Shown: one piece after another, positions 1-6,323 of the stretch
Layout of the letters: each line of letters opens with the position of its first letter
How positions within the stretch are numbered: the stretch's first letter is position 1
Assembly (NCBI GenBank): GCA_015490215.1
Contig: WFYH01000109.1
Span: 1 to 10,321 of the forward strand
Origin: Aquificaceae bacterium
Lineage (GTDB): Bacteria > Aquificota > Aquificia > Aquificales > Aquificaceae
Direction of reading: 5' to 3'
DNA: 10,321 bases
Translations under genes and position numbers: made by a program
The notes under the pieces: model-generated
The model's input: the letters and a program-made list of their open reading frames with translations, nothing else
What the model was told of the DNA's origin: nothing
The model's database searches: none

Positions 1-2
1 AG

Positions 3-1559
3 GTTCGCTGCGGTCTCTGTATGGGTTGCGGATGCGGGTGTGGTTATATCGCTTACCTGAAAGGGGGAAAGATAGAGGACATATACGGTCATCCCCACGA
101 TCCCAACGGCATAGGTAGTCTCTGCAGTAAGGGGTTGGCTCTCTTGCAAGAAGCCCCGTATAGCTCCTTTCGGATTAAGGGTATACTGCAAAGGGAAAAG
201 GACAAATTCACGGAAGCGGACATTGGGCGGGTAAAGAGAGCGACGGAGGGGAAGGAGAAGGTAGGAATTTTCTTAGACAGGCTGACGGATCTAAAGGATT
301 ACGCTTACGCCACGGCGGTTACCGAAAATGTCTACTCCGATTCCCTGTTTCTTCCCTTTAAACCTTCAACGATCCCGCCCCAAAGATGGAGGGATCAACG
401 CTTTATCCTTGCCCTTGAATGTGAACCGGTCTTTTCGGAAGTTATGGCCACTCGCTGGCTGGTGGATGCCTTTGAAAGGTCCTCTTACATAGTTTCCGTG
501 TCAAGTCGCTTTGCCACAACCTCCGCCAAGGCAACAGAAAGGCACCTCTTGAGCCCTCCCCTTATAGTGAGGTTCATAACGGAGCTTGCGGATATCCTTG
601 ATGGAAAGGGGGGGAGCTACCTATTCAAAGACACCTTGGAAAGGATAGCCAAGGTCTTGACGCTGATAAGGGAGTCGGTAATCCTCGTAGGTGATACCCT
701 TCTCAGAAGCCCGTGGTCTGGAAACGTCTTGCGTTCTCTCCTGCGTATAAGGAGGAAGGCGGGTGTAAACTACTCGCTGGTGGGAAACGTTACGCCCGTC
801 AAAAGCAAAGGTATAAAGGAATTTCTGGAAGAGCTAGACGATCTTGAGCTTCTGATTCTATCTTCAAACCCCGCCGTTTATATGTCGGAGGCGGATCTCG
901 GGAAGCTTTTGCAGAAGGATGTTGTAGCCTTGTCCCTTTATCCCGATCTTACCGCCAACTACTCCGCTTACATAGTTCCTGCAAAGCTCTTCCACGAAAG
1001 GGAGTTTGTAGGTTTCAGGAACGGCTTCGGACGGGTATTTCACACACCTCTGCTGATAGATCCGCCTTCCGGAGCTTATGCTCCTTGGGAGCTTTTGAAA
1101 GAAGTATTCGGGGTTGAAGCGGATACGGAGGTGATCCTGAACAACCTCGGTCTTTCCTACGAGGAGATCACTTCTTCGGAATCGGGGGCGGAGGCGGATC
1201 TACCACCTTTAGAAGAATCTGAAGATCTACCCGAAGAGGAATACCTGAGCGGAGACGGAATATTTATAGTCTGTGACAACGGACTGGTGGACAACTTGGG
1301 GCATTGGCACCTTTGGACCCACGGACTTGAAAGGGAGCAGATGGCTTATGTCAATCCTGAAACCGCAGATGCCCTCGGCTTGGGAGAGGAGATCTCGCTG
1401 AGGGGCGTAAGTCTAAAAGTGAAAAGGACGCCCAATGTGGCAAAGAATGTCATCTTCGTCCCTGCCTCCTTTGACGAACTTCAACCTTTTGACATAGGGA
1501 TAAGACCGGGCAGGATTTTGAAAAAACCTTGGCTGAGGATAGAAGAGGTCTCTTGGTAG
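3..1559 (+). CDS. Molybdopterin oxidoreductase-like protein, 5'-truncated
   Basis: This is a member of the Mo/W-bisPGD oxidoreductase superfamily (formate dehydrogenase, DMSO reductase, FwdB, NuoG). The reading frame is open to the left edge, so the real start lies outside; an ATG at 21 falls inside the Fe-S motif and cannot be the start. Counting from the codon at 3, cysteines 3, 6, 9, 11, 13 and 41 form the N-terminal [4Fe-4S] region, ending in the typical LCSKG (Cys41, Lys43). Two Rossmann-like halves follow: 'ILALECEP' with a downstream 'VSVSSRFATTSAKA', then 'LLILSSNPAVYMSE', 'YIVPAKLFHE' and 'RNGFGRVFHTP', all recognisable family blocks. The C-terminus ('MAYVNPETADALGLGEE') is the dinucleotide-binding barrel. 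At about 518 visible residues it is shorter than catalytic members. The segment that normally carries the Mo-ligating Cys or Sec is compressed and I see no ligand there, so a redox relay or scaffold role is possible. Its stop abuts the deoC start. Substrate unknown. Confidence 0.85.
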   Translation, partial: VRCGLCMGCGCGCGYIAYLKGGKIEDIYGHPHDPNGIGSLCSKGLALLQEAPYSSFRIKGILQREKDKFTEADIGRVKRATEGKEKVGIFLDRLTDLKDYAYATAVTENVYSDSLFLPFKPSTIPPQRWRDQRFILALECEPVFSEVMATRWLVDAFERSSYIVSVSSRFATTSAKATERHLLSPPLIVRFITELADILDGKGGSYLFKDTLERIAKVLTLIRESVILVGDTLLRSPWSGNVLRSLLRIRRKAGVNYSLVGNVTPVKSKGIKEFLEELDDLELLILSSNPAVYMSEADLGKLLQKDVVALSLYPDLTANYSAYIVPAKLFHEREFVGFRNGFGRVFHTPLLIDPPSGAYAPWELLKEVFGVEADTEVILNNLGLSYEEITSSESGAEADLPPLEESEDLPEEEYLSGDGIFIVCDNGLVDNLGHWHLWTHGLEREQMAYVNPETADALGLGEEISLRGVSLKVKRTPNVAKNVIFVPASFDELQPFDIGIRPGRILKKPWLRIEEVSW

Positions 1560-2207
1560 ATGGATCTGAGAAAACTTATAGACAACACACTGCTCAAGCC
1601 CTTTGCCACTCCCGCCGAGGTTGAAAGCTTCGTGAGAAGATCCCTTCAGATAGGTTTTTATGCGATCTGTGTGAACCCCTACCATGTGAGGATAGCCTCC
1701 GAAGTTGCGAACCGCAGGATAAAAGTCTGCTCCGTGGTGGGTTTCCCCCTCGGACTTTCAAAGAAAGAGACCAAGATTCATGAGGCCGTAAGGGCGGTAA
1801 GGGACGGAGCGGACGAGTTGGACGTGGTTATGAACATCTCCGAATTTAAAGCAAGAAACTACGGATACGTGGAGGAAGAAATAAAGGCATTCAAGAGGGA
1901 AACGGGAGTTCTCCTCAAGGTTATCTTAGAGACCTGCTACCTCACCGAGGAAGAAAAAGAAACAGCGGTAAAGCTATGTATTGAGGCGGGAGCAGATTTC
2001 GTCAAAACCTCAACAGGCTTTGGTGACAGAGGGGCAACCGTAGAAGATGTGAGGTTTCTGAAAAGGGTTGCCGAAGGCAGAATAAAGGTTAAGGCTTCGG
2101 GAGGAATAAGGGATTTGAAAACTGCCTTGGCGATGGTTGAAGCAGGTGCAGACCGCATAGGAACAAGCTCCGGCTTTAGGATATACGAGGAGGCAAAGGG
2201 AAGATGA
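1560..2207 (+). CDS. deoC: Deoxyribose-phosphate aldolase
   Basis: This cytoplasmic class I aldolase reversibly cleaves 2-deoxy-D-ribose 5-phosphate to acetaldehyde and glyceraldehyde 3-phosphate, in deoxynucleoside breakdown. At 215 residues it has the usual bacterial length and a complete TIM-barrel motif set: 'DNTLLKP' at residues 8-14, 'CVNP' at 37-40, 'SVVGFPLG' at 58-65, 'DELDVVMN' at 85-92 (Asp88), 'ILETCYL' at 122-128, 'DFVKTSTGFG' at 146-155 with Schiff-base Lys149, and 'KASGGIR' at 178-184 with the second lysine, Lys178. The ATG directly follows the preceding TAG stop, with AGAGGT a short way upstream. Its own stop overlaps the next small gene as ATGA. No other nucleoside-catabolism gene (deoA, deoB, deoD) is nearby, so its operon neighbours do not explain its job. 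Confidence 0.97.
   Translation: MDLRKLIDNTLLKPFATPAEVESFVRRSLQIGFYAICVNPYHVRIASEVANRRIKVCSVVGFPLGLSKKETKIHEAVRAVRDGADELDVVMNISEFKARNYGYVEEEIKAFKRETGVLLKVILETCYLTEEEKETAVKLCIEAGADFVKTSTGFGDRGATVEDVRFLKRVAEGRIKVKASGGIRDLKTALAMVEAGADRIGTSSGFRIYEEAKGR
2187..2193 (+). promoter_or_regulatory. Shine-Dalgarno site for the 55-residue membrane protein
   Basis: GAGGAGG lies inside the end of deoC, 10 bases before the ATG at 2204. It is one of the strongest ribosome binding sites in the window and supports translation of the small gene. Because it encodes part of DeoC (E-E-A), it may be partly fortuitous. Confidence 0.55.
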
Positions 2208-2371
2208 AGTGCCTTATGTGCTTCTTGGCTGGCTTTATAGCCGGTTTTCTGACCGCACTCGTGATAATGGTGGGCATCGTAATCCTTCCGGTGGTACTCA
2301 TTTTGGTTCTTATCCTCCTCGGATACGGATACTACAGGTATAGGAAGGAAAGACGTGAAGATCGGTGGTAA
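2204..2371 (+). CDS. Small hydrophobic membrane protein (55 aa)
   Basis: The 55-residue product begins MKCLMCFLAGF and ends RYRKERREDRW. Residues 7 to about 44 are almost wholly hydrophobic, with a proline at 29, so it is either one long helix or a tight hairpin of two short helices. Cys3 and Cys6 form a CxxC at the N-terminus, and the last 11 residues are strongly basic and probably cytoplasmic. It has ATGA overlap with the deoC stop and a GAGGAGG ribosome binding site 10 bases upstream. No family is recognised. The mix of a clean membrane profile, good ribosome binding site and translational coupling makes it likely real. Confidence 0.7.
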   Translation: MKCLMCFLAGFIAGFLTALVIMVGIVILPVVLILVLILLGYGYYRYRKERREDRW

Positions 2372-2399
2372 ACCTATGTAAAACTTCGGTGGAGATGGG

Positions 2400-2409
2400 A
2401 TAATAATTT
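2400..2409 (+). promoter_or_regulatory. Possible -10 promoter element, ATAATAATTT
   Basis: The 42-base gap 2372-2413 is the longest between genes in the window. It ends in an AT-rich ATAATAATTT only 4 bases before the ATG at 2414. A close copy, ATAATTATTT, precedes the MoxR start on the other strand. It could be a -10 element giving a leaderless or very short-leader transcript. No convincing -35 element is visible 17 bases upstream. A GGTGGAG at about 2388-2394 is too far from the ATG (about 19 bases) to be a normal ribosome binding site. Confidence 0.25.
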
Positions 2410-2413
2410 CACC

Positions 2414-3142
2414 ATGAAGAAGACGAGGGTGGCTTGGAGCATAACCCATCAGGAATTTACCATCACCGATTACTACTACTTCTCCATCCTTCAGAAAGAA
2501 GCTCAAAAAGCGGGCATTGAAATAGACGAGGTGGATAAGTGGGACAGCCTTGCGGAATACGACACGATCGTTTTTAACTACCCGGAGATCCCCTTTTCCG
2601 AAGAGGAAGTCAACGATGTGGAGCGCTGGGTCTGGGAACTCGGAAAAAAGGTTATCCTTCTCGGCTATTACAAGAACGAGGATAGAATAGCGGATACCTG
2701 TAACACCCTCGCCAGAAGGTTCGGGATGGAGTTAAATCCGGACGAGGTAACGGATGAAGAAAACAACCACGAGGGTGATAAATACTTCGTGGTTACCTCC
2801 AAGATACGGAGATATAACAGAAATGCGGACAACGAGGTGAACGTCCGCAAGGTGGTTCTCGCCTGCACCGCTTCCATAAAGCCTATATTCCCGGACACAA
2901 AAATAGTCGTAAGGGCGGAAGATACGGCGAAATCAAATATGGATAACTACACTCTGCTTATTGCGGAGCAGATAGCCCCCACGAGCGGGGGGTATTTCTG
3001 CCTTGCGGGAACCTGCGTATTTTGGGACAACTACTCCATAAGCCTCTACGACAACCTGAACTTTTCCCTAAACCTGCTGCGCCATAACCCACCGCCCAAG
3101 GACGCTCCCGGAGGGGGCAGACCTGTGACCTTTGAACTATGA
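2414..3142 (+). CDS. GATase1-like (DUF4350-type) protein of unknown function
   Basis: The 242-residue product has no signal peptide or membrane segment, so it is probably cytoplasmic. The layout suggests the glutamine-amidotransferase-like fold seen in DUF4350 and gliding/ABC-associated proteins. An N-terminal strand and helix (residues 5-34) is followed by 'EYDTIVFNYPEIPFSEEE' (48-65), a helix and 'KKVILLGYY' (78-86). A C-terminal block 'SGGYFCLAGTCVFWDNYS' (191-208) is followed by 'DNLNFSLNLLRH' (213-224), like the closing 'G-G-x-v-x-x-G-D ... dN-x-x-f-x-x-N-L-l' pattern of that fold. I see no Cys-His-Glu triad, so enzymatic glutaminase activity is not supported. Residues 227-236 are Pro/Gly-rich. 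Its stop overlaps the next ATG (ATGA). The fold assignment is inference from pattern; the gene itself looks real. Confidence 0.8.
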   Translation: MKKTRVAWSITHQEFTITDYYYFSILQKEAQKAGIEIDEVDKWDSLAEYDTIVFNYPEIPFSEEEVNDVERWVWELGKKVILLGYYKNEDRIADTCNTLARRFGMELNPDEVTDEENNHEGDKYFVVTSKIRRYNRNADNEVNVRKVVLACTASIKPIFPDTKIVVRAEDTAKSNMDNYTLLIAEQIAPTSGGYFCLAGTCVFWDNYSISLYDNLNFSLNLLRHNPPPKDAPGGGRPVTFEL

Positions 3143-3897
3143 ATAAGGTAGCCCTCGTAACGGGTATAAGGAGGATAGGATCCCACATAGCTTCCGCCCT
3201 ACTGGAAGAAGGTTACGACCTTGCTCTGGTATACAGCACCTCCGAAAGGGAAGCAAACAGCCTTAAGGAACTTGCTTCAACCAAGGGAAGGAGAAGCCTT
3301 GCCATTAGAGCTGATCTTAGAGATGAAGCTTCTTACGGTTGCATAGTAAGGGAAGTTGAAAATTACTTCGGCAGGCTGGACGCGTTTATCCACTTAGCCT
3401 CTCCTTACGTTCGGATTCCCTTTGAAGAGGTAACCCTTAAGGACTTTGACGATCACATGCTACCCATAACTAAAGCCTTTTTCTTTATAGCTAAGGAGAG
3501 CGCATCTCTGATGAAAAAAAACGGTGGGTCTGTAAAGGGCAGGATAGTGGCATTCGGGGATTGGGCGGTTTTGGGCACACCCTACAAAGAATTTTCCGCT
3601 TACTTTGTAGCCAAGGGAGCGCTGCATACCGCTGTGAAGGTACTTGCTAAGGAATTGGCTCCGCACATCCTCGTAAACTGCATAGCTCTTGGTCCCGTAC
3701 TCAGACCGGAGGGTATGCCTCCCGAGGACTGGGGTAGACTCCTGAGAAATACACCCTTGGCACGGGAGGTTCCCCTCAGGGACGTTATAGATCTCACCCT
3801 CTACCTGCTTAGGGTGGAAGGGATGACGGGTGAGATAATTGCCTTGGACGGGGGCAGGCATCTGGCGGGCTCGGGAGTTAGGGGGCAGGTCCCTTGA
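3139..3897 (+). CDS. Short-chain dehydrogenase, pteridine reductase/FolM-like
   Basis: This 252-residue SDR is probably a cytoplasmic NAD(P)H-dependent reductase. The cofactor motif is 'TGIRRIGSHIA' (residues 8-18), the RRIG form seen in FolM (dihydromonapterin reductase) and eukaryotic pteridine reductase rather than the usual TGxxxGxG. 'HLASPY' (85-90) replaces NNAG, and the catalytic 'YFVAK' gives Tyr155 and Lys159. Where most SDRs carry the catalytic serine there is Asp141 (in 'FGDWAVLG'), 14 residues before the tyrosine. Pteridine reductases and FolM also have Asp there, 13 residues before it as I recall. 'VNCIALGPVLRPEGM' (179-193) and 'ALDGGR' (235-240) complete the fold. It starts within the ATGA overlap with the gene before and ends in a TTGA overlap with the QueC-like gene. 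A reduced-pterin role is a fair inference; an enoyl-ACP or ketoacyl reductase role is less likely. Confidence 0.85.
   Translation: MNKVALVTGIRRIGSHIASALLEEGYDLALVYSTSEREANSLKELASTKGRRSLAIRADLRDEASYGCIVREVENYFGRLDAFIHLASPYVRIPFEEVTLKDFDDHMLPITKAFFFIAKESASLMKKNGGSVKGRIVAFGDWAVLGTPYKEFSAYFVAKGALHTAVKVLAKELAPHILVNCIALGPVLRPEGMPPEDWGRLLRNTPLAREVPLRDVIDLTLYLLRVEGMTGEIIALDGGRHLAGSGVRGQVP
3880..3885 (+). promoter_or_regulatory. Shine-Dalgarno-like AGGGGG supporting a TTG start
   Basis: AGGGGG lies 8 bases before the TTG at 3894 and supports this non-standard start codon for the QueC-like gene. It lies within the end of the SDR coding sequence. Confidence 0.4.
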
Positions 3898-4508
3898 AAA
3901 GGATAGCCCTCCTTATGAGCGCGGGGGTTGAAAGTGCATCCCTTGCGGTTTACTACCTAAGGAAAAACACCTTCGTGTTTCCCGTATACGTAAGATGTGG
4001 TTTCCCTTGGGAAGAGGTAGAGAGGAAGTGGCTCCTTCGCCTGTGGGCGAGGTTAAAAAAGGACTACATTAGGATAGCCCCCTTCAGGACGGTATTCCTC
4101 AAAAGTCTCAAACCCGCTGAGGGAGAGCTTGAAATACCCCTAAGAAACCTGATACTCTCAACGCTGGTGACCCTTGAGGCGGTCAAAAGGGATATATACA
4201 CCTTGGCGGTGGGGAGCCTCGGGCTGTATCCCTTTCCCGATAACAGCAGGGATTACTTTGACAGCCTTGAGGAGGTCATATCCAAGGGTTTAAGAAAGAG
4301 GATAAAGATAGAGACGCCCTTCATGGGATTGGAAAAACACGAGATTATCAGGAGGTTTGCTACCTACGTTCCTTACGAGCTTACCTTCTCCTGTATCAGC
4401 CCCAAACGTTCCCTCCACTGCGGCAGGTGCATAAAGTGCTACGAGAGGAAGGAAGGCTTTAAGTCGGCGGGAGTAGAAGATCCTACAGTTTATTGCTTTC
4501 AATTGTAA
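3894..4508 (+). CDS. QueC-like PP-loop ATPase family protein
   Basis: The 204-residue product resembles 7-cyano-7-deazaguanine (preQ0) synthase, which converts carboxydeazaguanine to preQ0 with ATP and ammonia for queuosine. The C-terminal zinc site is intact in form: Cys167-x8-Cys176-x2-Cys179-x2-Cys182, followed by 'ERKEGFKSAG' as in QueC. 'IPLRNLIL' (81-88) matches the family PxRN block. 'FPDNSRDYFDS' (114-124) stands where QueC has YPDCRxEF. The PP-loop is altered: residues 9-14 read SAGVES instead of SGGxDS, with Ala for Gly and Glu for Asp, and the aspartate-rich 'VxAVDYSGYPDC' block is largely lost. It starts with TTG overlapping the SDR stop (TTGA). It is either a divergent QueC or a paralogue with another nucleobase or pterin substrate. 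Family membership is secure; the reaction is not. Confidence 0.8.
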   Translation: MKRIALLMSAGVESASLAVYYLRKNTFVFPVYVRCGFPWEEVERKWLLRLWARLKKDYIRIAPFRTVFLKSLKPAEGELEIPLRNLILSTLVTLEAVKRDIYTLAVGSLGLYPFPDNSRDYFDSLEEVISKGLRKRIKIETPFMGLEKHEIIRRFATYVPYELTFSCISPKRSLHCGRCIKCYERKEGFKSAGVEDPTVYCFQL

Positions 4509-4519
4509 AATGGTTTCTC

Positions 4520-5551
4520 ATGAAAGCGGTAATTCTTGAAGAATTCGGCGGACCGGAAAAGCTCAAGTTTGTGGATGACTTTCCTAAGCCCGAGATAAAG
4601 GAGGATGAGGTCCTCGTAAGGGTAAAGGCTGTGGCTCTGAACCACCTTGATATATGGGTGAGGATGGGTGCCCTTGCGGTGAAGCCCGAACTTCCCCATA
4701 TCCTCGGAGCTGACGTAAGCGGTGTGGTTGAAAGGGTCGGTTCTCTGGTCAAAAACGTAAAGGAAGGGGACGAGGTGGTAATCGCCCCCGGGCTATCCTG
4801 TGGTGTGTGTGCGGAGTGCCAGAGCGGAGACGACAACCACTGCAGATACTACGACATCTTGGGGCTTGCCACCAAGGGAGGCTACGCCGAGTATGTGGCG
4901 GTTCCCGCAAGGAACGTTATAAAGAAACCCTCTAACCTCTCCTTTGAAGAGGCTTCCAGTTATCCTCTTACCTTTCTGACCGTCTGGAACGCCCTCGTTG
5001 ATAAGGGGAACATAAAGCCCGGTGACAGGGTTTTGATATGGGGCGGATCTTCGGGTGTAGGCGTGGCGGGCATACAGCTCGCTAAACTTTTCGGAGCCTA
5101 CGTCATAGCCACTGCGGGAAACGAGGAAAAGGCAAAAAGGTGCTATCAGCTTGGAGCGGACTTGGTGATAAACCACTACGAGGAAGAGGTGGACAAAAAG
5201 GTAAGGGAGGTTTTCAAGGAAGGGGTAGACATAGTCGTTGATCATGTGGGAAGCGCAACCTTCTGGAAGAGCGTTAGATCTCTCAAAAGAGGAGGAAAGC
5301 TCGTTTTCTTCGGAACAACCACCGGCGACAAGGCGGAGATAGACATCCGTTACATATTTGTCAGGGAGATAGACCTTCAGGGCGTTTACATGGGAAGGAG
5401 AGCGAGCCTTTTCAGGATAACGAAGCTCTTTGAAAGGGGACTGCTTAAGCCCGTGGTTGATAAGGTCTTTGATCTTAAGGAAGCTCCCGAGGCTCACAGG
5501 TATTTGGAGGAGTCCCGCCACTTTGGTAAAGTAGTTCTAAGGGTGGACTGA
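4520..5551 (+). CDS. Medium-chain dehydrogenase/quinone reductase-type oxidoreductase
   Basis: This 343-residue cytoplasmic NAD(P)H-dependent MDR protein starts at ATG 4520, giving the family-typical 'MKAVILEEFGGPEKL'. The frame is open to a TTG at 4493, but that extension overlaps the previous gene and does not look conserved. The N-terminal GroES-like domain has a full structural-zinc site, C94-x2-C97-x2-C100-x7-C108. The catalytic-zinc ligands of alcohol dehydrogenases are absent: residues 41-44 are 'NHLD' where the first Cys would be, and 'GAD' (63-65) replaces GHE. Asn41 and Asp44 are typical of quinone oxidoreductases. The Rossmann domain has 'WGGSSGVGVAGIQLAK' (174-189), and 'DHVG' (241-244) is also characteristic. 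It may reduce quinones or activated C=C bonds; substrate is unknown. It begins 11 bases after the QueC-like stop. Confidence 0.92.
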   Translation: MKAVILEEFGGPEKLKFVDDFPKPEIKEDEVLVRVKAVALNHLDIWVRMGALAVKPELPHILGADVSGVVERVGSLVKNVKEGDEVVIAPGLSCGVCAECQSGDDNHCRYYDILGLATKGGYAEYVAVPARNVIKKPSNLSFEEASSYPLTFLTVWNALVDKGNIKPGDRVLIWGGSSGVGVAGIQLAKLFGAYVIATAGNEEKAKRCYQLGADLVINHYEEEVDKKVREVFKEGVDIVVDHVGSATFWKSVRSLKRGGKLVFFGTTTGDKAEIDIRYIFVREIDLQGVYMGRRASLFRITKLFERGLLKPVVDKVFDLKEAPEAHRYLEESRHFGKVVLRVD

Positions 5552-5553
5552 GT

Positions 5554-5880
5554 ATGAAACTGAAGGATCTTTCCGACAAACAGAAAGAGTTTTTAAAAAA
5601 CGTCTTTGAGCTGGAGGATCTGCCCGAAGACAAGGATCTGGAAGCGTTCCTTGAAGAGAAGGGTTGTAAACTCTACGAGTGTATATCCTGCGGGAAGCTC
5701 ATCTTCCACGACAACTACGAGTTTTGGAACCTGACAGAATGCTGCGATGACAACTCCAAGATAACGCCGAAGGGACTCCTTTGTGAGGTGTGCTACTCCA
5801 AAAGCCCGGAGAACCTAAAGCACTGGATCATGTATAGACCCCCGTGGGCGCAAAAGGTGGACTTTGATCCCGGAAAATAA
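5554..5880 (+). CDS. Small zinc-ribbon-like protein of unknown function (108 aa)
   Basis: The acidic, helical N-terminus (residues 4-36, rich in Lys, Glu, Asp and Leu) is followed by a cysteine-rich segment. Cys43-x2-Cys46 and Cys77-x2-Cys80 have the spacing of a zinc ribbon, with Cys38 and the Cys63-Cys64 pair as extra thiols. The tail (91-108) is aromatic and proline-rich ('WIMYRPPWAQ'). There is no signal peptide or membrane segment. AAGGGTGG lies about 8 bases before the ATG, and only 2 bases separate it from the preceding stop. It is followed 2 bases later by the YkuK-like gene, so nucleic-acid binding would fit the context, but no family is recognised and function is unknown. Confidence 0.8.
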   Translation: MKLKDLSDKQKEFLKNVFELEDLPEDKDLEAFLEEKGCKLYECISCGKLIFHDNYEFWNLTECCDDNSKITPKGLLCEVCYSKSPENLKHWIMYRPPWAQKVDFDPGK

Positions 5881-5882
5881 TC

Positions 5883-6323
5883 ATGCCCGCCTTTTCCGAC
5901 ATAGAGGAGGTGAAAGGTTTTATAAGGGAAAGTTCGCCCGAGAGTGCCGTTTACGTTGGCTGTGACTCAAGACAGCTGAAGGAGTGGACCATCTTTGTAA
6001 CCGTCGTGGTAATTCATATAGACTCAAACAGGGGAGCCAAGGTCTTTTGGCAGATAGACAAGGTAGAAAGGATCAGGTCCGTTAGGCAGAGGCTCATGGA
6101 GGAGGTAAACAGGGCTGTCTACACCGCCCTAATGATAGCGGACGTGGTAGGCGAGAGACCCTTTGAGGTTCACCTTGATATAAACCCCAACCCCGACCAC
6201 AGGTCAAGCGTGATAGTCAAAGAGGCGGTGGGCTACGTTCTTGCCCAAGGGCTTAAGCCCGTCCTCAAGCCCGACGCCTTTGCAGCCTTTGCGGTTGCAG
6301 ACTTCCTTACCGCCAAGGCATGA
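5883..6323 (+). CDS. YkuK-family (DUF458) RNase H-like protein
   Basis: The 146-residue product matches the DUF458/YkuK family, predicted to have an RNase H-like fold. The acidic residues expected for a two-metal site are visible: Asp28 in 'VGCDSRQ' (25-31), Glu73/Glu74 in 'RQRLMEEV' (68-75), Asp99 in 'HLDINPN' (97-103) and Asp140 in 'AVADF' (137-141). 'LKPDAFAAFAVAD' (128-140) is the typical C-terminal block. It is cytoplasmic and about the usual family length (150-170). The biological substrate is not established; members are often annotated only as RNase H-like. Its stop overlaps the next gene's start (ATGA). I see no clear ribosome binding site, so translation may be coupled to the zinc-ribbon gene 2 bases upstream. 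Confidence 0.88.
   Translation: MPAFSDIEEVKGFIRESSPESAVYVGCDSRQLKEWTIFVTVVVIHIDSNRGAKVFWQIDKVERIRSVRQRLMEEVNRAVYTALMIADVVGERPFEVHLDINPNPDHRSSVIVKEAVGYVLAQGLKPVLKPDAFAAFAVADFLTAKA

Noticed and set aside
1937..2506. 189-codon minus-strand frame across deoC, the small membrane gene and the next start
   Set aside because: It overlaps three supported plus-strand genes and has no recognisable feature.
3167..3174. Perfect TAAGGAGG Shine-Dalgarno sequence inside the SDR gene
   Set aside because: No start codon follows at suitable distance; it simply encodes I-R-R-I with AGG codons. Similar AGGAGG strings elsewhere have the same cause.
4793..5521. 242-codon minus-strand frame
   Set aside because: Antisense to the MDR oxidoreductase with its intact motifs; no domain or start signal.
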